Below, piece by piece: positions 52,182-61,406 of a DNA stretch of 64,000 nt; the stretch's first letter is position 1; every line of letters starts with the position of its first letter. The stretch lies in NCBI GenBank assembly GCA_900538555.1, contig UPYI01000002.1:124001-188000 (forward strand). The letters run 5' to 3'. Under the pieces are notes generated by a model that saw only the letters and a program-made list of their open reading frames with translations, had not been told where the DNA came from and did no database searches. Origin of the DNA: an uncultured Porphyromonadaceae bacterium (GTDB taxonomy: Bacteria; Bacteroidota; Bacteroidia; Bacteroidales; Barnesiellaceae). A program made the translations under genes and the position numbers.

Positions 52182-54065
52182 TTATTTCATCCGACCCCAA
52201 AACGCCGGCTCTTTTTTACTTTTCTTCACGCCATGCGGCAACAGGCGTACGGTCAGGACAGCCTGCTTGCCGGCAGGGATCTCCACCTCGAAACCGACCG
52301 GCGTTTTGCCCGGATTGGGCGAATCGAACGGTTGTTGCGATTGTGCGCTCCACGTCTTCATCGTCGCCGGATAAGACGATTCCACCTGCAACACGAGCCG
52401 CTTGCCATCCTTACGCAACTCTATCCTGTCCGATCCGAGCGATCTCACATCGGCAGACGTCAGCATAGTCCAACGCACCGTCGCCGGGTGGTCGGCGCAA
52501 GCCGTCAAAGTATCCGTCACCACGACATAACGCTCCTCCACAATAGCGATACTGCGGACAGCGGTTTGCAACTCGCCCTCGAATACCGACGACAGATCGA
52601 GCGTCGAAGCCATAAAGCCGTCGGTCGAAGCATGGGCTGTAAAAGCCGCATGTCCGGCGGAGCGGTGCAACGAATCGTTTACCGTAAGCGTATTATGCAT
52701 CCGGTTGTGGTAACGCAATACCCGCCAACGATCGGAATGCTGTCCATTCGTCCAGATGTGCAAGCCGTTGGATTCGAGGAGTTCATAATTCTCCCGTCCC
52801 AAATCCTCCGCCCAGCGCACACCGTCAGCCTCCATGACGAACGACCCGGCATCCATGTGCGCATGGTTGCTCGAAGCCGTACCGCCCTTTATGCCTACGA
52901 ACAAGGCGTTCGGATCACTCCATGATGTGCGCATGAGCGATACCGGTGTCGTACCGCCGCCATTCCACATGCGTTGTTTCGGGGCGGAAAGAGTATCCAG
53001 CCCGATCGCCGCGCCCCAAAGCAAGGCAGCAGGCAGAACCCGGTTCGACAAATAATTATCGCGATAATCCGCTTTCAAAAAATCTTTTTCGAGCCACAGC
53101 AGAGAGGGGTCTCCCGTTTTCCGGGCAAACCAGAACATAGCCGGAGTAAGCCCGTATTCCGTACCGCAATCGGCATAATTGAAGCTATCGCCCGTCACCC
53201 CCACCATGTGTTCGTAATACGATGCAGTCCGGGAGAAACCACGCATCGCCGACAGTCCGAAATCGGTATGGAACAGCTGTTCCACCGCCGAAAGACAAAG
53301 GACATTGAAAGTCGTGCCGTATTCCCAATACGAATACCCTTCGGCATACGCGCCGTCGGGATCAAAATCTTTCATCGACAGGCGCAAGGAAACCAGCCCC
53401 CGGTCGATAAACCGTTGAAAACGGAACGGATCGTGCTCGTACACTGCCAATGCACCGAACGTAACGCCGGCATTGCATACCTGATTCCAGTTGTGTTTCG
53501 CTTCGAGCCACCAGTTGTACCGGCTATCGGTCGAAGGCTCGATGCCTTTCTTCACGATCGCCTCGGCGATCAACCGCTTCGATTCATCCGGCAAACGGTC
53601 GTACAGCCAATCGTAACCGATCGAAACCCCCACAAGCATCTCCGCCACATCCAGAAAATGACCGGGATTCCAATCGGCAAACCGGCAAACCGCAAGCAGC
53701 TCCGCTTCCGCCCGGTCGAAATACTTTACCTCGCCGGTCGTACGGTAAGCATAGGAGAGGAAAAAGATACGCCGCAAGGCTTCACGCGAAACCGCCAACA
53801 GACGCATTCCAATCTTTGTCCGCTCCAATACGGGCAGATCGATCATCCGGTCGCACTCCGCCACGATCTCCCGGTGCAGGGCAAGCCATGTACTATCCGT
53901 CCGGATCCGATCACACAACACCGACCGCTCTGCCTCCGTAAGCAACAGACGCGGATGACCGGGCATCTTCACCTCCCGGCAAGCCGCCACTTGTCCGGCT
54001 GCCGGAAACGACAGACAGACAAACAACAACATCACTACGATCTTCCACCTGTTCATACCAGTCAT
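52182..54065 (-). CDS. Heparinase II/III-family polysaccharide lyase (candidate)
   Basis: 627 aa with signal peptide (about 1-25). The start PGHPRLLLTEAE is typical of the family; residues 50-350 look like an (alpha/alpha)n toroid with HNWNQVCNAGVTFGAL and YSYWEYGT, and residues 370-610 are the Hepar_II_III beta domain with ASSNHAHMDAGSFVMEADG. Such enzymes cleave uronic-acid polymers by beta-elimination. The exact PL family cannot be set here. Its ATG overlaps the stop of the GH88 gene (ATGA at 54065-54062), and GH88 handles just the unsaturated uronides such a lyase makes. Confidence 0.85.
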   Translation of the reverse strand: MTGMNRWKIVVMLLFVCLSFPAAGQVAACREVKMPGHPRLLLTEAERSVLCDRIRTDSTWLALHREIVAECDRMIDLPVLERTKIGMRLLAVSREALRRIFFLSYAYRTTGEVKYFDRAEAELLAVCRFADWNPGHFLDVAEMLVGVSIGYDWLYDRLPDESKRLIAEAIVKKGIEPSTDSRYNWWLEAKHNWNQVCNAGVTFGALAVYEHDPFRFQRFIDRGLVSLRLSMKDFDPDGAYAEGYSYWEYGTTFNVLCLSAVEQLFHTDFGLSAMRGFSRTASYYEHMVGVTGDSFNYADCGTEYGLTPAMFWFARKTGDPSLLWLEKDFLKADYRDNYLSNRVLPAALLWGAAIGLDTLSAPKQRMWNGGGTTPVSLMRTSWSDPNALFVGIKGGTASSNHAHMDAGSFVMEADGVRWAEDLGRENYELLESNGLHIWTNGQHSDRWRVLRYHNRMHNTLTVNDSLHRSAGHAAFTAHASTDGFMASTLDLSSVFEGELQTAVRSIAIVEERYVVVTDTLTACADHPATVRWTMLTSADVRSLGSDRIELRKDGKRLVLQVESSYPATMKTWSAQSQQPFDSPNPGKTPVGFEVEIPAGKQAVLTVRLLPHGVKKSKKEPAFWGRMK

Positions 54066-55291
54066 TTTGCCAAATAGTGTTTATAGCGCAACAACGCCTC
54101 TATGTAGTAATAGTCGCCGTAACTGAGCGGAGCATCTATTTCGGAATCTTGGGGCACATTGCCCACTCCGTGTTTCAAGATAAAACCGCCGTTGGTCCCG
54201 TACTCCGCCGTATATTCGGGCGAAGCCAGCGTACGGAGCTGACGTTCCGCCACGGCATAATATTCTTCCGCCGTCCCGGTATCGGAGTAGCGGCTCAGTT
54301 CCAGCAACGCCGACGCCATGACGGCAGCCGACGAACTGTCTCTGAAATCGTCGGGAATCGACGGCGAATCGAAATCCCAATAAGGAATCTTATCTTCCGG
54401 CAGACGGGGGTGGTCGAGCAGGAAGCGGGCGATGTGATGCGCCTGTTCCAAATACCTCGTATAACCGGTTTCACGATACATCATCGTATATCCGTAAAGC
54501 GCCCACGCCTGTCCGCGAGCCCATGCACTCTCGTCGGCACATCCCTGATTGGTACGGCGGAAATCCACCTTACCCGTTTCGGGCGAATAGGACACCACAT
54601 GATACGAACTGTAATCCGAGCGGAAATGGCAACGCATCGTCTTGTCGGCATGCGTCACCGCCACATGGCGGAAAAGCGTATCGCCGGTTTGTTTATACGC
54701 CCACATGAGCATTTCGAGATTCATCATGTTGTCGATAATAACCGGGAAACGCCACTCGTCCCAGCCCTCCCACGACTGGATACACCCCACCGTCGGGTTG
54801 AAACGGGTAGCCAGCGAACGCGCCCCGTTGATCAGTGCCGTACGGCACGAATCCTCATGAGTTTGCAGGTAGGCGTTTCCGTAGCTGCAAAAAAGCATGA
54901 AGCCCAAATCGTGGGTAGTGGTATTGTATTGTTCGTCATGCAGCCTGCCGGTAAACTCGGCGGCATAACGTTTCAGTTCGTCATTTCCCCGGTCGCCGTA
55001 GAGCAGCCACAATACGCCGGGATAGAATCCGCTGCACCACCAATCCGACCCCGATGTCACCAATTCACCTTCGGGCGAGAGGGAACGGGGCAACTGTCCC
55101 GGCATCTGTTCGATCGTACGTGCCATTGCCAACGATTGCGCTTCGGCTTGCGCCAACGCCTCCTCCACCCATGCCGGAGCGACACGCCCCGCACAGGAAC
55201 ACAACAGCAACGCCGCCCCCCACACCGGAGCCCAAAGCCGGGCTATCCGGCTGAGCCGGTTCTTATTTATTCCGAGCCGACAAATTCTCAT
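54062..55291 (-). CDS. GH88 unsaturated glucuronyl hydrolase (lipoprotein)
   Basis: 409 aa lipoprotein (GAALLLCSCAGRV, lipobox). (alpha/alpha)6 barrel with WWCSGFYPGVLW, the catalytic Asp motifs THDLGFMLF and DNMMNLEMLMWAY, and the family-typical AWARGQAWALYGYTMMYRETG. It removes the 4,5-unsaturated uronic acid from the ends of lyase products. It overlaps the GH5 gene by 29 nt and the lyase gene by 4 nt, so the three are tightly linked in translation. No later ATG leaves the signal intact. Confidence 0.93.
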   Translation of the reverse strand: MRICRLGINKNRLSRIARLWAPVWGAALLLCSCAGRVAPAWVEEALAQAEAQSLAMARTIEQMPGQLPRSLSPEGELVTSGSDWWCSGFYPGVLWLLYGDRGNDELKRYAAEFTGRLHDEQYNTTTHDLGFMLFCSYGNAYLQTHEDSCRTALINGARSLATRFNPTVGCIQSWEGWDEWRFPVIIDNMMNLEMLMWAYKQTGDTLFRHVAVTHADKTMRCHFRSDYSSYHVVSYSPETGKVDFRRTNQGCADESAWARGQAWALYGYTMMYRETGYTRYLEQAHHIARFLLDHPRLPEDKIPYWDFDSPSIPDDFRDSSSAAVMASALLELSRYSDTGTAEEYYAVAERQLRTLASPEYTAEYGTNGGFILKHGVGNVPQDSEIDAPLSYGDYYYIEALLRYKHYLAK

Positions 55292-56366
55292 ATCGTTTCT
55301 CTTTTTGATTCGTTGTCAGGTATTTTTCCACAATCTTCATCTGCGGACGGTCATTCCCTTTGTCGGGAGTAAGCCTCAGTTTGTATTTTCCCCACCACGG
55401 ACCGGCAGCCCAATAGGTCGCATTCACACCTTCCGATTGCAGGTAAGCAAGGAAATTATCCATCGTCACGAGCCAGCGTTCATCGTTATCGGGCACGCCA
55501 TATTCGCCCACCATGCCTCTCAATCCATTGGCATGCAGCCATTGCACAAACGGTTTCACCCGTTCGATGCCCTTGTTCGGATGACACTCTTCGGCTTCGT
55601 ACGTGCCCCGGTATGTACCGGAAGCATCTATATCGAAATAGACATGCGCCTCGAACATCAGGTTCTGAGCCGGATCGACCAAATATTTCAACGTATCGCT
55701 CTGTTCGAGCCAGCGTTCGGCAGAACACCAGTCATCACCTCCCACCACGATAGTCCGTTTCATATCCACCTCGCGGATTGCCCGGATAGCCGCCTGCGCT
55801 ATTTCGAACCAGTTGCTCGTAGAACTCTCCATATCGTGCGGTTCGTTCATCAGTCCATGACCGTAGATATTGTCGAACTCCGTCATCTCCGCCGCCAGTT
55901 TTTTCCAGAAGTCGGCAAAATGCGAAACGCACAATTCGGGCGATCCGATAATCACCTTCTTGCCATCGACATACCGGCGGGCATAATTGTGCAGATCGAG
56001 CAATACGGGCATCTCCCGCTCTTCGGCTGCCGCCACAAAACTTTTCAGCCGTCCGAGTTCGACACTGTCCAGTTCGCCGAACAGTACCGGTTGCAGACGC
56101 TCCCACTTGAACGGCAGGCGAATCAGTTTCATTCCCTTGCTTTTGAAATAGTCCAGTTCTTTGGGCGAAGGATAGGTATAGTGCAGACCGTATTGTCCGG
56201 GGAACTGGTTATCGGCAAATTCGGCACATGCCAGATTCACGCCAAACGGTTGCGGCTCTCTTTTGTCGTTGATATCGGGACGCTTCGCCGCGCAGGAGCA
56301 GGCGACTACCGCCCATACTGCCGCGATACCCGATAAGATGATCATGATAATACTGATCCGTTTCAT
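55263..56366 (-). CDS. GH5 endo-glucanase (subfamily 5-like), lipoprotein
   Basis: 367 aa from the ATG at 56366 (MKRISIIMIILSGI); an ATG at 56375 is also possible. Lipobox VVACSCAAK. The (beta/alpha)8 GH5 marks are FGVNLACAEFADNQFPGQYG, LPFKWERLQP, LDLHNYAR, GLMNEPHDM (acid/base Glu) and GMVGEYGVPD (nucleophile Glu). The opening motif and NEPHDM layout recall fungal-type GH5_5 endo-beta-1,4-glucanases. It probably cuts beta-1,4-glucosyl links in the backbone. Second gene of the six-gene operon, 24 bp after the BNR_4 gene. Confidence 0.9.
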   Translation of the reverse strand: MKRISIIMIILSGIAAVWAVVACSCAAKRPDINDKREPQPFGVNLACAEFADNQFPGQYGLHYTYPSPKELDYFKSKGMKLIRLPFKWERLQPVLFGELDSVELGRLKSFVAAAEEREMPVLLDLHNYARRYVDGKKVIIGSPELCVSHFADFWKKLAAEMTEFDNIYGHGLMNEPHDMESSTSNWFEIAQAAIRAIREVDMKRTIVVGGDDWCSAERWLEQSDTLKYLVDPAQNLMFEAHVYFDIDASGTYRGTYEAEECHPNKGIERVKPFVQWLHANGLRGMVGEYGVPDNDERWLVTMDNFLAYLQSEGVNATYWAAGPWWGKYKLRLTPDKGNDRPQMKIVEKYLTTNQKEKRYENLSARNK

Positions 56367-56390
56367 ATCGTACATTGATGTTTAATAAGT

Positions 56391-57809
56391 CTACTTTTTA
56401 AATTTCACTCTCCGAGGCGCAGCAAATTCCGTATCCATATTGTAAGGCAACTCCCAGACCCTTCTGCCCGACTTATCGGTGAAATAGAGGTGCGATTCGG
56501 ACATCTTGTCGGCATTTCCGTCCGCCCAGAAAGCATAGAAATCCTTGTGTGCATTCACCGGACGGCGGGCATACGAATGATTCCTTTCGCTGTTTGCCGT
56601 CACCGTACGGGTACGCTTCCAGCTCTTGCCGGCATTACGGCTGGTCCATATCGCCATTTCGCCGCCCGTGCCGTAATATTGCGGACCGGGTTCGGTCGGT
56701 CCTACGATCGTCCATGTATCGCCGTCGATATAGAGCGAACCCATATCGTAGTTGTGGGTCGATTCGCACACCTTGTATTGTTTCCACTCATTTCCCTGCC
56801 AATGGAACAGAATCCATTCGTGCGGATTGCCTTTCGGTCCGGGCTGGTAATGGCGGCTGACAATCGCCAGAACCACCGGATTGCCCTCCTTATCGAAATT
56901 GATATCGTTCAGATAAACCAGCTTGCCCTCGTCGCGGCAGTCGTACACCAGCGCACTGTTCCGGATTTCGGTAAGCGGAGTCTCCACCCGCGTGCCGTCC
57001 ATAGTCGTCCACGTCTCGCCCATATCGGAAGTTTGGAGAACATATAGGTTCGTACGTGTATCCGCCGATCCGCCGGGATGAAAATTAAACGCAGTTACGA
57101 CGCGGTTATCCCGGGCATTGCTGATCTGGTAATGCCCTTCGATACCCGCCAGTTTCCGGTCGGGAGTCCAGTTCTTGCCGTCGGCACTGACCGACCAATA
57201 CAATTCGCGGCCGCGCGTTTCCGGCGCCGTGTATTTCGTGAAAAGGTGCAGAAAGCCTTTGTCCCCGATACGCCACGGTTGCGGATAGGTCATTACCGTT
57301 TCGTGTATTTTTTCGAAACGGTCGATCGAATACGGTTCGGCACTCTTGTAGACCGCGCCCAGACGGGTCACATTCCGCCCGCTGACAAATACCCAGATAT
57401 ATCCCTCCTCGTCGATGGCAAGCGATCCGTTGTCGTGCGGATCGTCCACTCCGTTTTTGTCGCATACGACAACCGGTCGGGGTACAACCTTTTTCTTGTG
57501 GTCATAATAGGAAATCATGACTAACAGATGACGTTCGTCGGCTTGTGTCGTGCCGCCGTACAAGAAAAAGGTTTTATCCGCTTCCGGCGAATAAACGGCT
57601 ACGGGAATGTGGTCGGCAGTATAGGTGCCGAGTCCGCCCGAATATTTATATCCGTATTCCGAACTTTGTTCTATGGTGTACCAGATGCCTTTATAGCCAT
57701 CGGTACGCTGGTTCTGGGCAAAAAGAGTTCCACTCGCGCCCAATGCGAGAGTCAAGGACAGAAGCAGCGATTTCGCCGCTTTCGTATGATCGGTCTTGTT
57801 TATCATCAT
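56391..57809 (-). CDS. BNR_4-type beta-propeller protein (possible PL24/PL25 lyase or GH145-like enzyme)
   Basis: 472 aa from the ATG at 57809 (MMINKTDHTKAAKSLLLSLT, signal peptide ending near LFAQ); the upstream frame to 57929 runs through leader hairpins. The mature part is a seven-bladed BNR_4 propeller: GYKGIWYTIEQSSEYGYKYSGGLGTY, DDPHDNGSLAIDEEGYIWVF, TYPQPWRIGDKGFLHLFTKY, NARDNRVVTAFNFHPGG. This fold is used by ulvan lyases and by alpha-L-rhamnosidases acting on Rha-GlcA (GH145); conserved His and Tyr in these strands would fit. First gene of the operon with GH5, GH88, lyase, GH29 and GH130. The activity is unproven. Confidence 0.75.
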   Translation of the reverse strand: MMINKTDHTKAAKSLLLSLTLALGASGTLFAQNQRTDGYKGIWYTIEQSSEYGYKYSGGLGTYTADHIPVAVYSPEADKTFFLYGGTTQADERHLLVMISYYDHKKKVVPRPVVVCDKNGVDDPHDNGSLAIDEEGYIWVFVSGRNVTRLGAVYKSAEPYSIDRFEKIHETVMTYPQPWRIGDKGFLHLFTKYTAPETRGRELYWSVSADGKNWTPDRKLAGIEGHYQISNARDNRVVTAFNFHPGGSADTRTNLYVLQTSDMGETWTTMDGTRVETPLTEIRNSALVYDCRDEGKLVYLNDINFDKEGNPVVLAIVSRHYQPGPKGNPHEWILFHWQGNEWKQYKVCESTHNYDMGSLYIDGDTWTIVGPTEPGPQYYGTGGEMAIWTSRNAGKSWKRTRTVTANSERNHSYARRPVNAHKDFYAFWADGNADKMSESHLYFTDKSGRRVWELPYNMDTEFAAPRRVKFKK

Positions 57810-57859
57810 GCCGGTTGGAAAATGAATGTTCAATGTTTTCTTGTCATATACCGGAAGTC

Positions 57860-57885
57860 CGTTTCCCATTCCATAGAGGGAAACG
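57860..57885 (-). promoter_or_regulatory. Leader hairpin upstream of the BNR_4 gene
   Basis: Perfect 8-bp stem CGTTTCCC/GGGAAACG with a 10-nt loop, about 51 bp before the BNR_4 start. It follows the terminator-like hairpin at 57904-57950. It could protect the downstream mRNA or take part in attenuation. Confidence 0.4.
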
Positions 57886-57903
57886 CCTCCCCTTCTCTTG
57901 CAA

Positions 57904-57950
57904 AAAATCACGTCCGGTATCGCCGGCATGGCATCGCCGGACGTGATTTT
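57904..57950 (-). terminator. Strong terminator-like hairpin between surface genes and BNR_4 operon
   Basis: Perfect 14-bp stem AAAATCACGTCCGG/CCGGACGTGATTTT; on the minus strand the stem runs into TTTTTTG. It should end, or attenuate, transcription coming from the SusC-SusD-lipoprotein genes before the enzyme operon. Confidence 0.7.
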
Positions 57951-58033
57951 ACCAATAAGAGTTATTCATACCGCGTTATGCGTGCGGCAACGCTTATTCT
58001 CATCTTTTGTTTTTCAATAAACGTTACGCCTCA

Positions 58034-58066
58034 GGGGCATGTCAAAACCTAAGTTTTTGATGCCCC
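58034..58066 (-). terminator. Hairpin just after the 58092 lipoprotein gene
   Basis: GGGGCA/TGCCCC outer stem and TCAAAA/TTTTGA inner stem separated by a small bulge, 26 bp after the stop at 58092. It has no U-tract, so 3'-end stabiliser is an alternative. Confidence 0.45.
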
Positions 58067-58091
58067 GTACGGTGTCATGAGGGCTTGCCGT

Positions 58092-59087
58092 TTATTTTAC
58101 TTTCAGCCGTTTGATGCTGATGGTCATCCCCGCACGGGTCTCCGATGCCTTGTTCACATACACATAAGCCCGGTACTGACCGTCAGCGGTTTCGAGCCAC
58201 GCACCCGCATTCTGGGCGATGTTGATTCCGTAGTCGGGAGCAGACGAAAGGTCGATAGTCTGCAAATCGAGGTCATCGACAAATACGCCGTACTCGTTAC
58301 GTGCCAGTTGCTGGTCGGACGAAGAGAAAGTCTTCAACAGCGGAGTGCTTTTCTCCACGCCTGCGGGCAGATTGACACCCGGCAAATAGCCCCGCTCCAC
58401 ATTCTCGGCATTCGGCGAAACGAACGCGTGACGGAAAGCGACACCGCGGAGACTTCTGAACAAATAGACGAAGTCCGCCTTTTCAGGCATCTCCGCAATT
58501 GCCGTGGCATCGTAAGCCGCCATATCGGCAATCGAGAAATATTGGTTGTTCTTCAACTCGATATCCAGCTTCATATCCATATTGGAAATCTGATAAGGAC
58601 CCATTTTATACGAAACCGATTTGCCTTTGTCATCGACCGCAGAGAATTTGAACGAAACCTTCTTGCCGCGTGCCTCTTCCGGTATCTGGTAGTAATAACG
58701 CAGGGTAGAAGCGCATGTATCGCGGGTAAACACGACCGTAGTCGATGCGCCTTCGGTAACGGAAGGATCGCCTATTTCCACTCCTACATCCTGCCCGCCC
58801 GTACCGGTATGGAACGAACGGTGTTCCATATACGTACCGGCATCGCCCGGTATGCTCGCTTCCACTTTTGCCAAAGTGATGTTTCCGGAGTGGAAAGGCA
58901 TAGCCATCGCGTATGAGAAGTCGATCGTACTGCCTACCATGTTCGGACCCGTAGAGCGTTTCAGACAGTCGTTCGTAAACCCTTTCACTCCGTCGGGTAC
59001 CGTGTACGTGTTGTCTTTACAACCCGTGCAGAAAACCCCGGCGCATATCAAGGAGAATAATACTGTATAAAATTTACTGCTTCGCAT
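58092..59087 (-). CDS. Surface lipoprotein at the SusF-like position (DUF4466-like)
   Basis: 331 aa lipoprotein (GVFCTGCKDN, lipobox Cys23). Residues 30-170 form a beta domain with SYAMAMPFHSGNITLAKVEASIPG; the rest (FSIADMAAYDATAIAEMPEKADFVYLF) suggests a second domain. From memory this pattern matches the DUF4466 family often found beside SusCD pairs; I am not certain. It starts 2 bp after the small lipoprotein gene (stop at 59090), so it belongs to the SusC-SusD transcript. Role probably glycan binding. Confidence 0.72.
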   Translation of the reverse strand: MRSSKFYTVLFSLICAGVFCTGCKDNTYTVPDGVKGFTNDCLKRSTGPNMVGSTIDFSYAMAMPFHSGNITLAKVEASIPGDAGTYMEHRSFHTGTGGQDVGVEIGDPSVTEGASTTVVFTRDTCASTLRYYYQIPEEARGKKVSFKFSAVDDKGKSVSYKMGPYQISNMDMKLDIELKNNQYFSIADMAAYDATAIAEMPEKADFVYLFRSLRGVAFRHAFVSPNAENVERGYLPGVNLPAGVEKSTPLLKTFSSSDQQLARNEYGVFVDDLDLQTIDLSSAPDYGINIAQNAGAWLETADGQYRAYVYVNKASETRAGMTISIKRLKVK

Positions 59088-59089
59088 AG

Positions 59090-59485
59090 TTATGACGGTT
59101 TTTCTACTGTAAGATAAATGGTATAAGTTTTACGCACCTTCCGGTTTCCGGAAACGACCGTGTACTGTTTCGGATTGTCCAGATCGGAGAAATCGACTTT
59201 ACCCGTGATTTTCGGTTCGAGTTTCGCGTCGGTCACCAATTTGAACTGCGGATAAAGTCCGGTCAGATCGGTTCCGAAAAATACTTCGGCACGGATCTCC
59301 TGAGCTACGGTATCTACCGCTGCCGTTTCCTTGATCACGCTCTTATGGTCCGATCCCAACAGATCGAAACTGCTTACATAGCATTCCGAACGCGATGTGA
59401 TCAACAAGCCGTCTTCGTCGATAGGTGCCTCGCAGGAGGTCAGCAATCCGGCTACGGCGAATAATATTAAAAGATATTTTTTCAT
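59090..59485 (-). CDS. Small Ig-like surface lipoprotein following SusD
   Basis: 131 aa from the ATG at 59485 (MKKYLLILFAVAGLLTSCEAPIDEDG, lipobox Cys18 plus acidic residues that fit surface export). The frame extends to 59527 but overlaps SusD. The body is one beta-sandwich of the DUF5018-like type common in SusE-position proteins (AEVFFGTDLTGLYPQFKLV, VRKTYTIYLTV). Likely a minor glycan-binding or scaffold protein of this locus. Confidence 0.72.
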   Translation of the reverse strand: MKKYLLILFAVAGLLTSCEAPIDEDGLLITSRSECYVSSFDLLGSDHKSVIKETAAVDTVAQEIRAEVFFGTDLTGLYPQFKLVTDAKLEPKITGKVDFSDLDNPKQYTVVSGNRKVRKTYTIYLTVEKPS

Positions 59486-59510
59486 TATCGTATGTTTTAC
59501 AAGTTTAAGA

Positions 59511-61391
59511 CTACATCCACGGAGCATTTTGTGTCAGGTTCGAATTCCGGTCGCGTTCCGACTGGGGTATCGCGAAGATATAAGCCCGCTGGATATCGCG
59601 ATAGGTCGGATTGACAAACCATTGCTGGCGGTTCGCACCATGCGTGTCGCGAGTGTACACACCGCTGAAACCGGGACCGGTCACGCCCCATACTTTCTCG
59701 ATGGTTCTCCACCGGCGCAAGTCGAACGAACGTTGTCCTTCGCCGATCAGTTCCACCGCACGCTCTTGTACGATCGCCTTGAAGAACTCGTCCCGGTTCG
59801 CCGTCTTCGCACCGCTCAGTCCGGGCAATGCCCCGCGGGCACGCACCCGGTTCACCAGATCGATCGCATACGATTGCGGACCGTTCACTTCGTTATCGGC
59901 TTCGGCATACATCAGGAACACATCGGCAAGACGCATCACAGGCCAGTTCATATCGCCTTCATCGCGTTTGGCACCGCCGTAATTACGGACGAACTTACGG
60001 AACACGTATCCGCCATGCGGCTGGTCGTCGGTTTTGTACACCGGATATTCCACTCCGTCGATCACCTTAGTACCGCTCTCTTTGAAAATGAATACCGTCC
60101 AACCGTCTTCCGTACCCGCCGAAGTGATCGCTTTGGTCTTTTCGTAATCCCACATCAGAGTGGCTTTCATACGGTAATCGCGGTTGGCATAACTTTCGGG
60201 ATTCACCGCCGAGTTGGGTGTCGTACGGGCATCTTTTTCCACACTCGGGTTCATCGGGATCAACGGTTCGCAATAATCGCCCGTAATGGTCGATTGATAG
60301 AGGTCGGCGATCTCGAAGTTGGGATATACCCAAGCCTGCGAATTCCCGACACTTCGACCGCCGAAATCGCGCATCAACGCTTCGCCCTGGCTCGTACCCG
60401 GACCTCCGTGCGTAAAATAGAAGATCGATTCGCCCTCGGCATTGATATTACCGGTCGAAGGGATAAACATGTAATAGTAGTTAGGCAACACTTCGGCATC
60501 GCCCATTTTGCCCCAGTCGCCCGGTGCGCCGCCACGGAAAAGGTCTAAGCCGTAGTTTTCTATCACCGCCTTGAAATCGTCGGCAGCCGCCTGATAGGCT
60601 TTTCTCGCTTCTTCGGCATTCGGGGTGAACGTTTCGAGTTCAGGCCATCCGTTCTTGTTCCACGAAGCCCAGAAGAGGTTCATCTTGCCCCGGAACGCCA
60701 ATGCCGCCGGTTTGGCAGCACGACCGCTTTGCGAGGTCTTTTCCGGAAGTTTGTCGAAAGCATAGGTAAAGTCGGAAATGATCGAGTCTTTGATCTCCTT
60801 GATCGGCGTACGGCTGATGTGCTGTACTTCCGAATTGTCGTACACCACCTCGTCGATATAAGGCACGTCGCCCCACATGCAGATCAGACGGAAATAGATC
60901 ATACCGCGCAACAGACGCGCTTCGCCGATAATGGCTTCCAGATTCTTTTTCGACTCTTCCGATTTTACGTTCGGGAGCATCCGCTTCACATTCTCGATCA
61001 CATAGTTGGTACGGTTCACACCGCCGTACGAAAACTTGTAATAGTTGTCGAATGTCTTGCCGTAGCCCCACATCGGGTCGGTATAGAACAGCCCGTTGGT
61101 GTAAGCTCCGCCCCGGTTGATATTTCCGTCGCTCGTGCTCAATACACCTTGCGAACGCACTTTGATCAAATCGCTATGACCGTCGAAATAGTAGTCCCGG
61201 TCGAACAGTCCCCTGACAGAAGAGTAAGCTCCCATCAAGGCATACGTGGCATCTTCTTCCGTTTCCCAGAACTTCGCCCCCGGCACCTCGGTCGTAGAAT
61301 ACTGATCCATGATGTCCTCACAAGCCGTATGAACGAACAAGAAACAGCTCAGCACACTTGCTGCAAATATCTTAAATGTTATCTTTTTCAT
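59511..61391 (-). CDS. SusD/RagB-family surface glycan-binding lipoprotein of the third locus
   Basis: 626 aa lipoprotein (FLFVHTACEDIMDQYSTTEV, lipobox Cys24). SusD hallmarks: FWETEEDATYALMGAYS, LLRGMIYFRLICMWGDVPYID, MRLADVFLMYAEADNEVNG and the C-terminal RAVELIGEGQRSFDLRRWR. It follows its SusC partner by 15 bp. With that SusC it should take up the polymer handled by the enzymes at 41-58 kb. Confidence 0.95.
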   Translation of the reverse strand: MKKITFKIFAASVLSCFLFVHTACEDIMDQYSTTEVPGAKFWETEEDATYALMGAYSSVRGLFDRDYYFDGHSDLIKVRSQGVLSTSDGNINRGGAYTNGLFYTDPMWGYGKTFDNYYKFSYGGVNRTNYVIENVKRMLPNVKSEESKKNLEAIIGEARLLRGMIYFRLICMWGDVPYIDEVVYDNSEVQHISRTPIKEIKDSIISDFTYAFDKLPEKTSQSGRAAKPAALAFRGKMNLFWASWNKNGWPELETFTPNAEEARKAYQAAADDFKAVIENYGLDLFRGGAPGDWGKMGDAEVLPNYYYMFIPSTGNINAEGESIFYFTHGGPGTSQGEALMRDFGGRSVGNSQAWVYPNFEIADLYQSTITGDYCEPLIPMNPSVEKDARTTPNSAVNPESYANRDYRMKATLMWDYEKTKAITSAGTEDGWTVFIFKESGTKVIDGVEYPVYKTDDQPHGGYVFRKFVRNYGGAKRDEGDMNWPVMRLADVFLMYAEADNEVNGPQSYAIDLVNRVRARGALPGLSGAKTANRDEFFKAIVQERAVELIGEGQRSFDLRRWRTIEKVWGVTGPGFSGVYTRDTHGANRQQWFVNPTYRDIQRAYIFAIPQSERDRNSNLTQNAPWM

Positions 61392-61406
61392 GTTGTTCTT
61401 GCTTTA

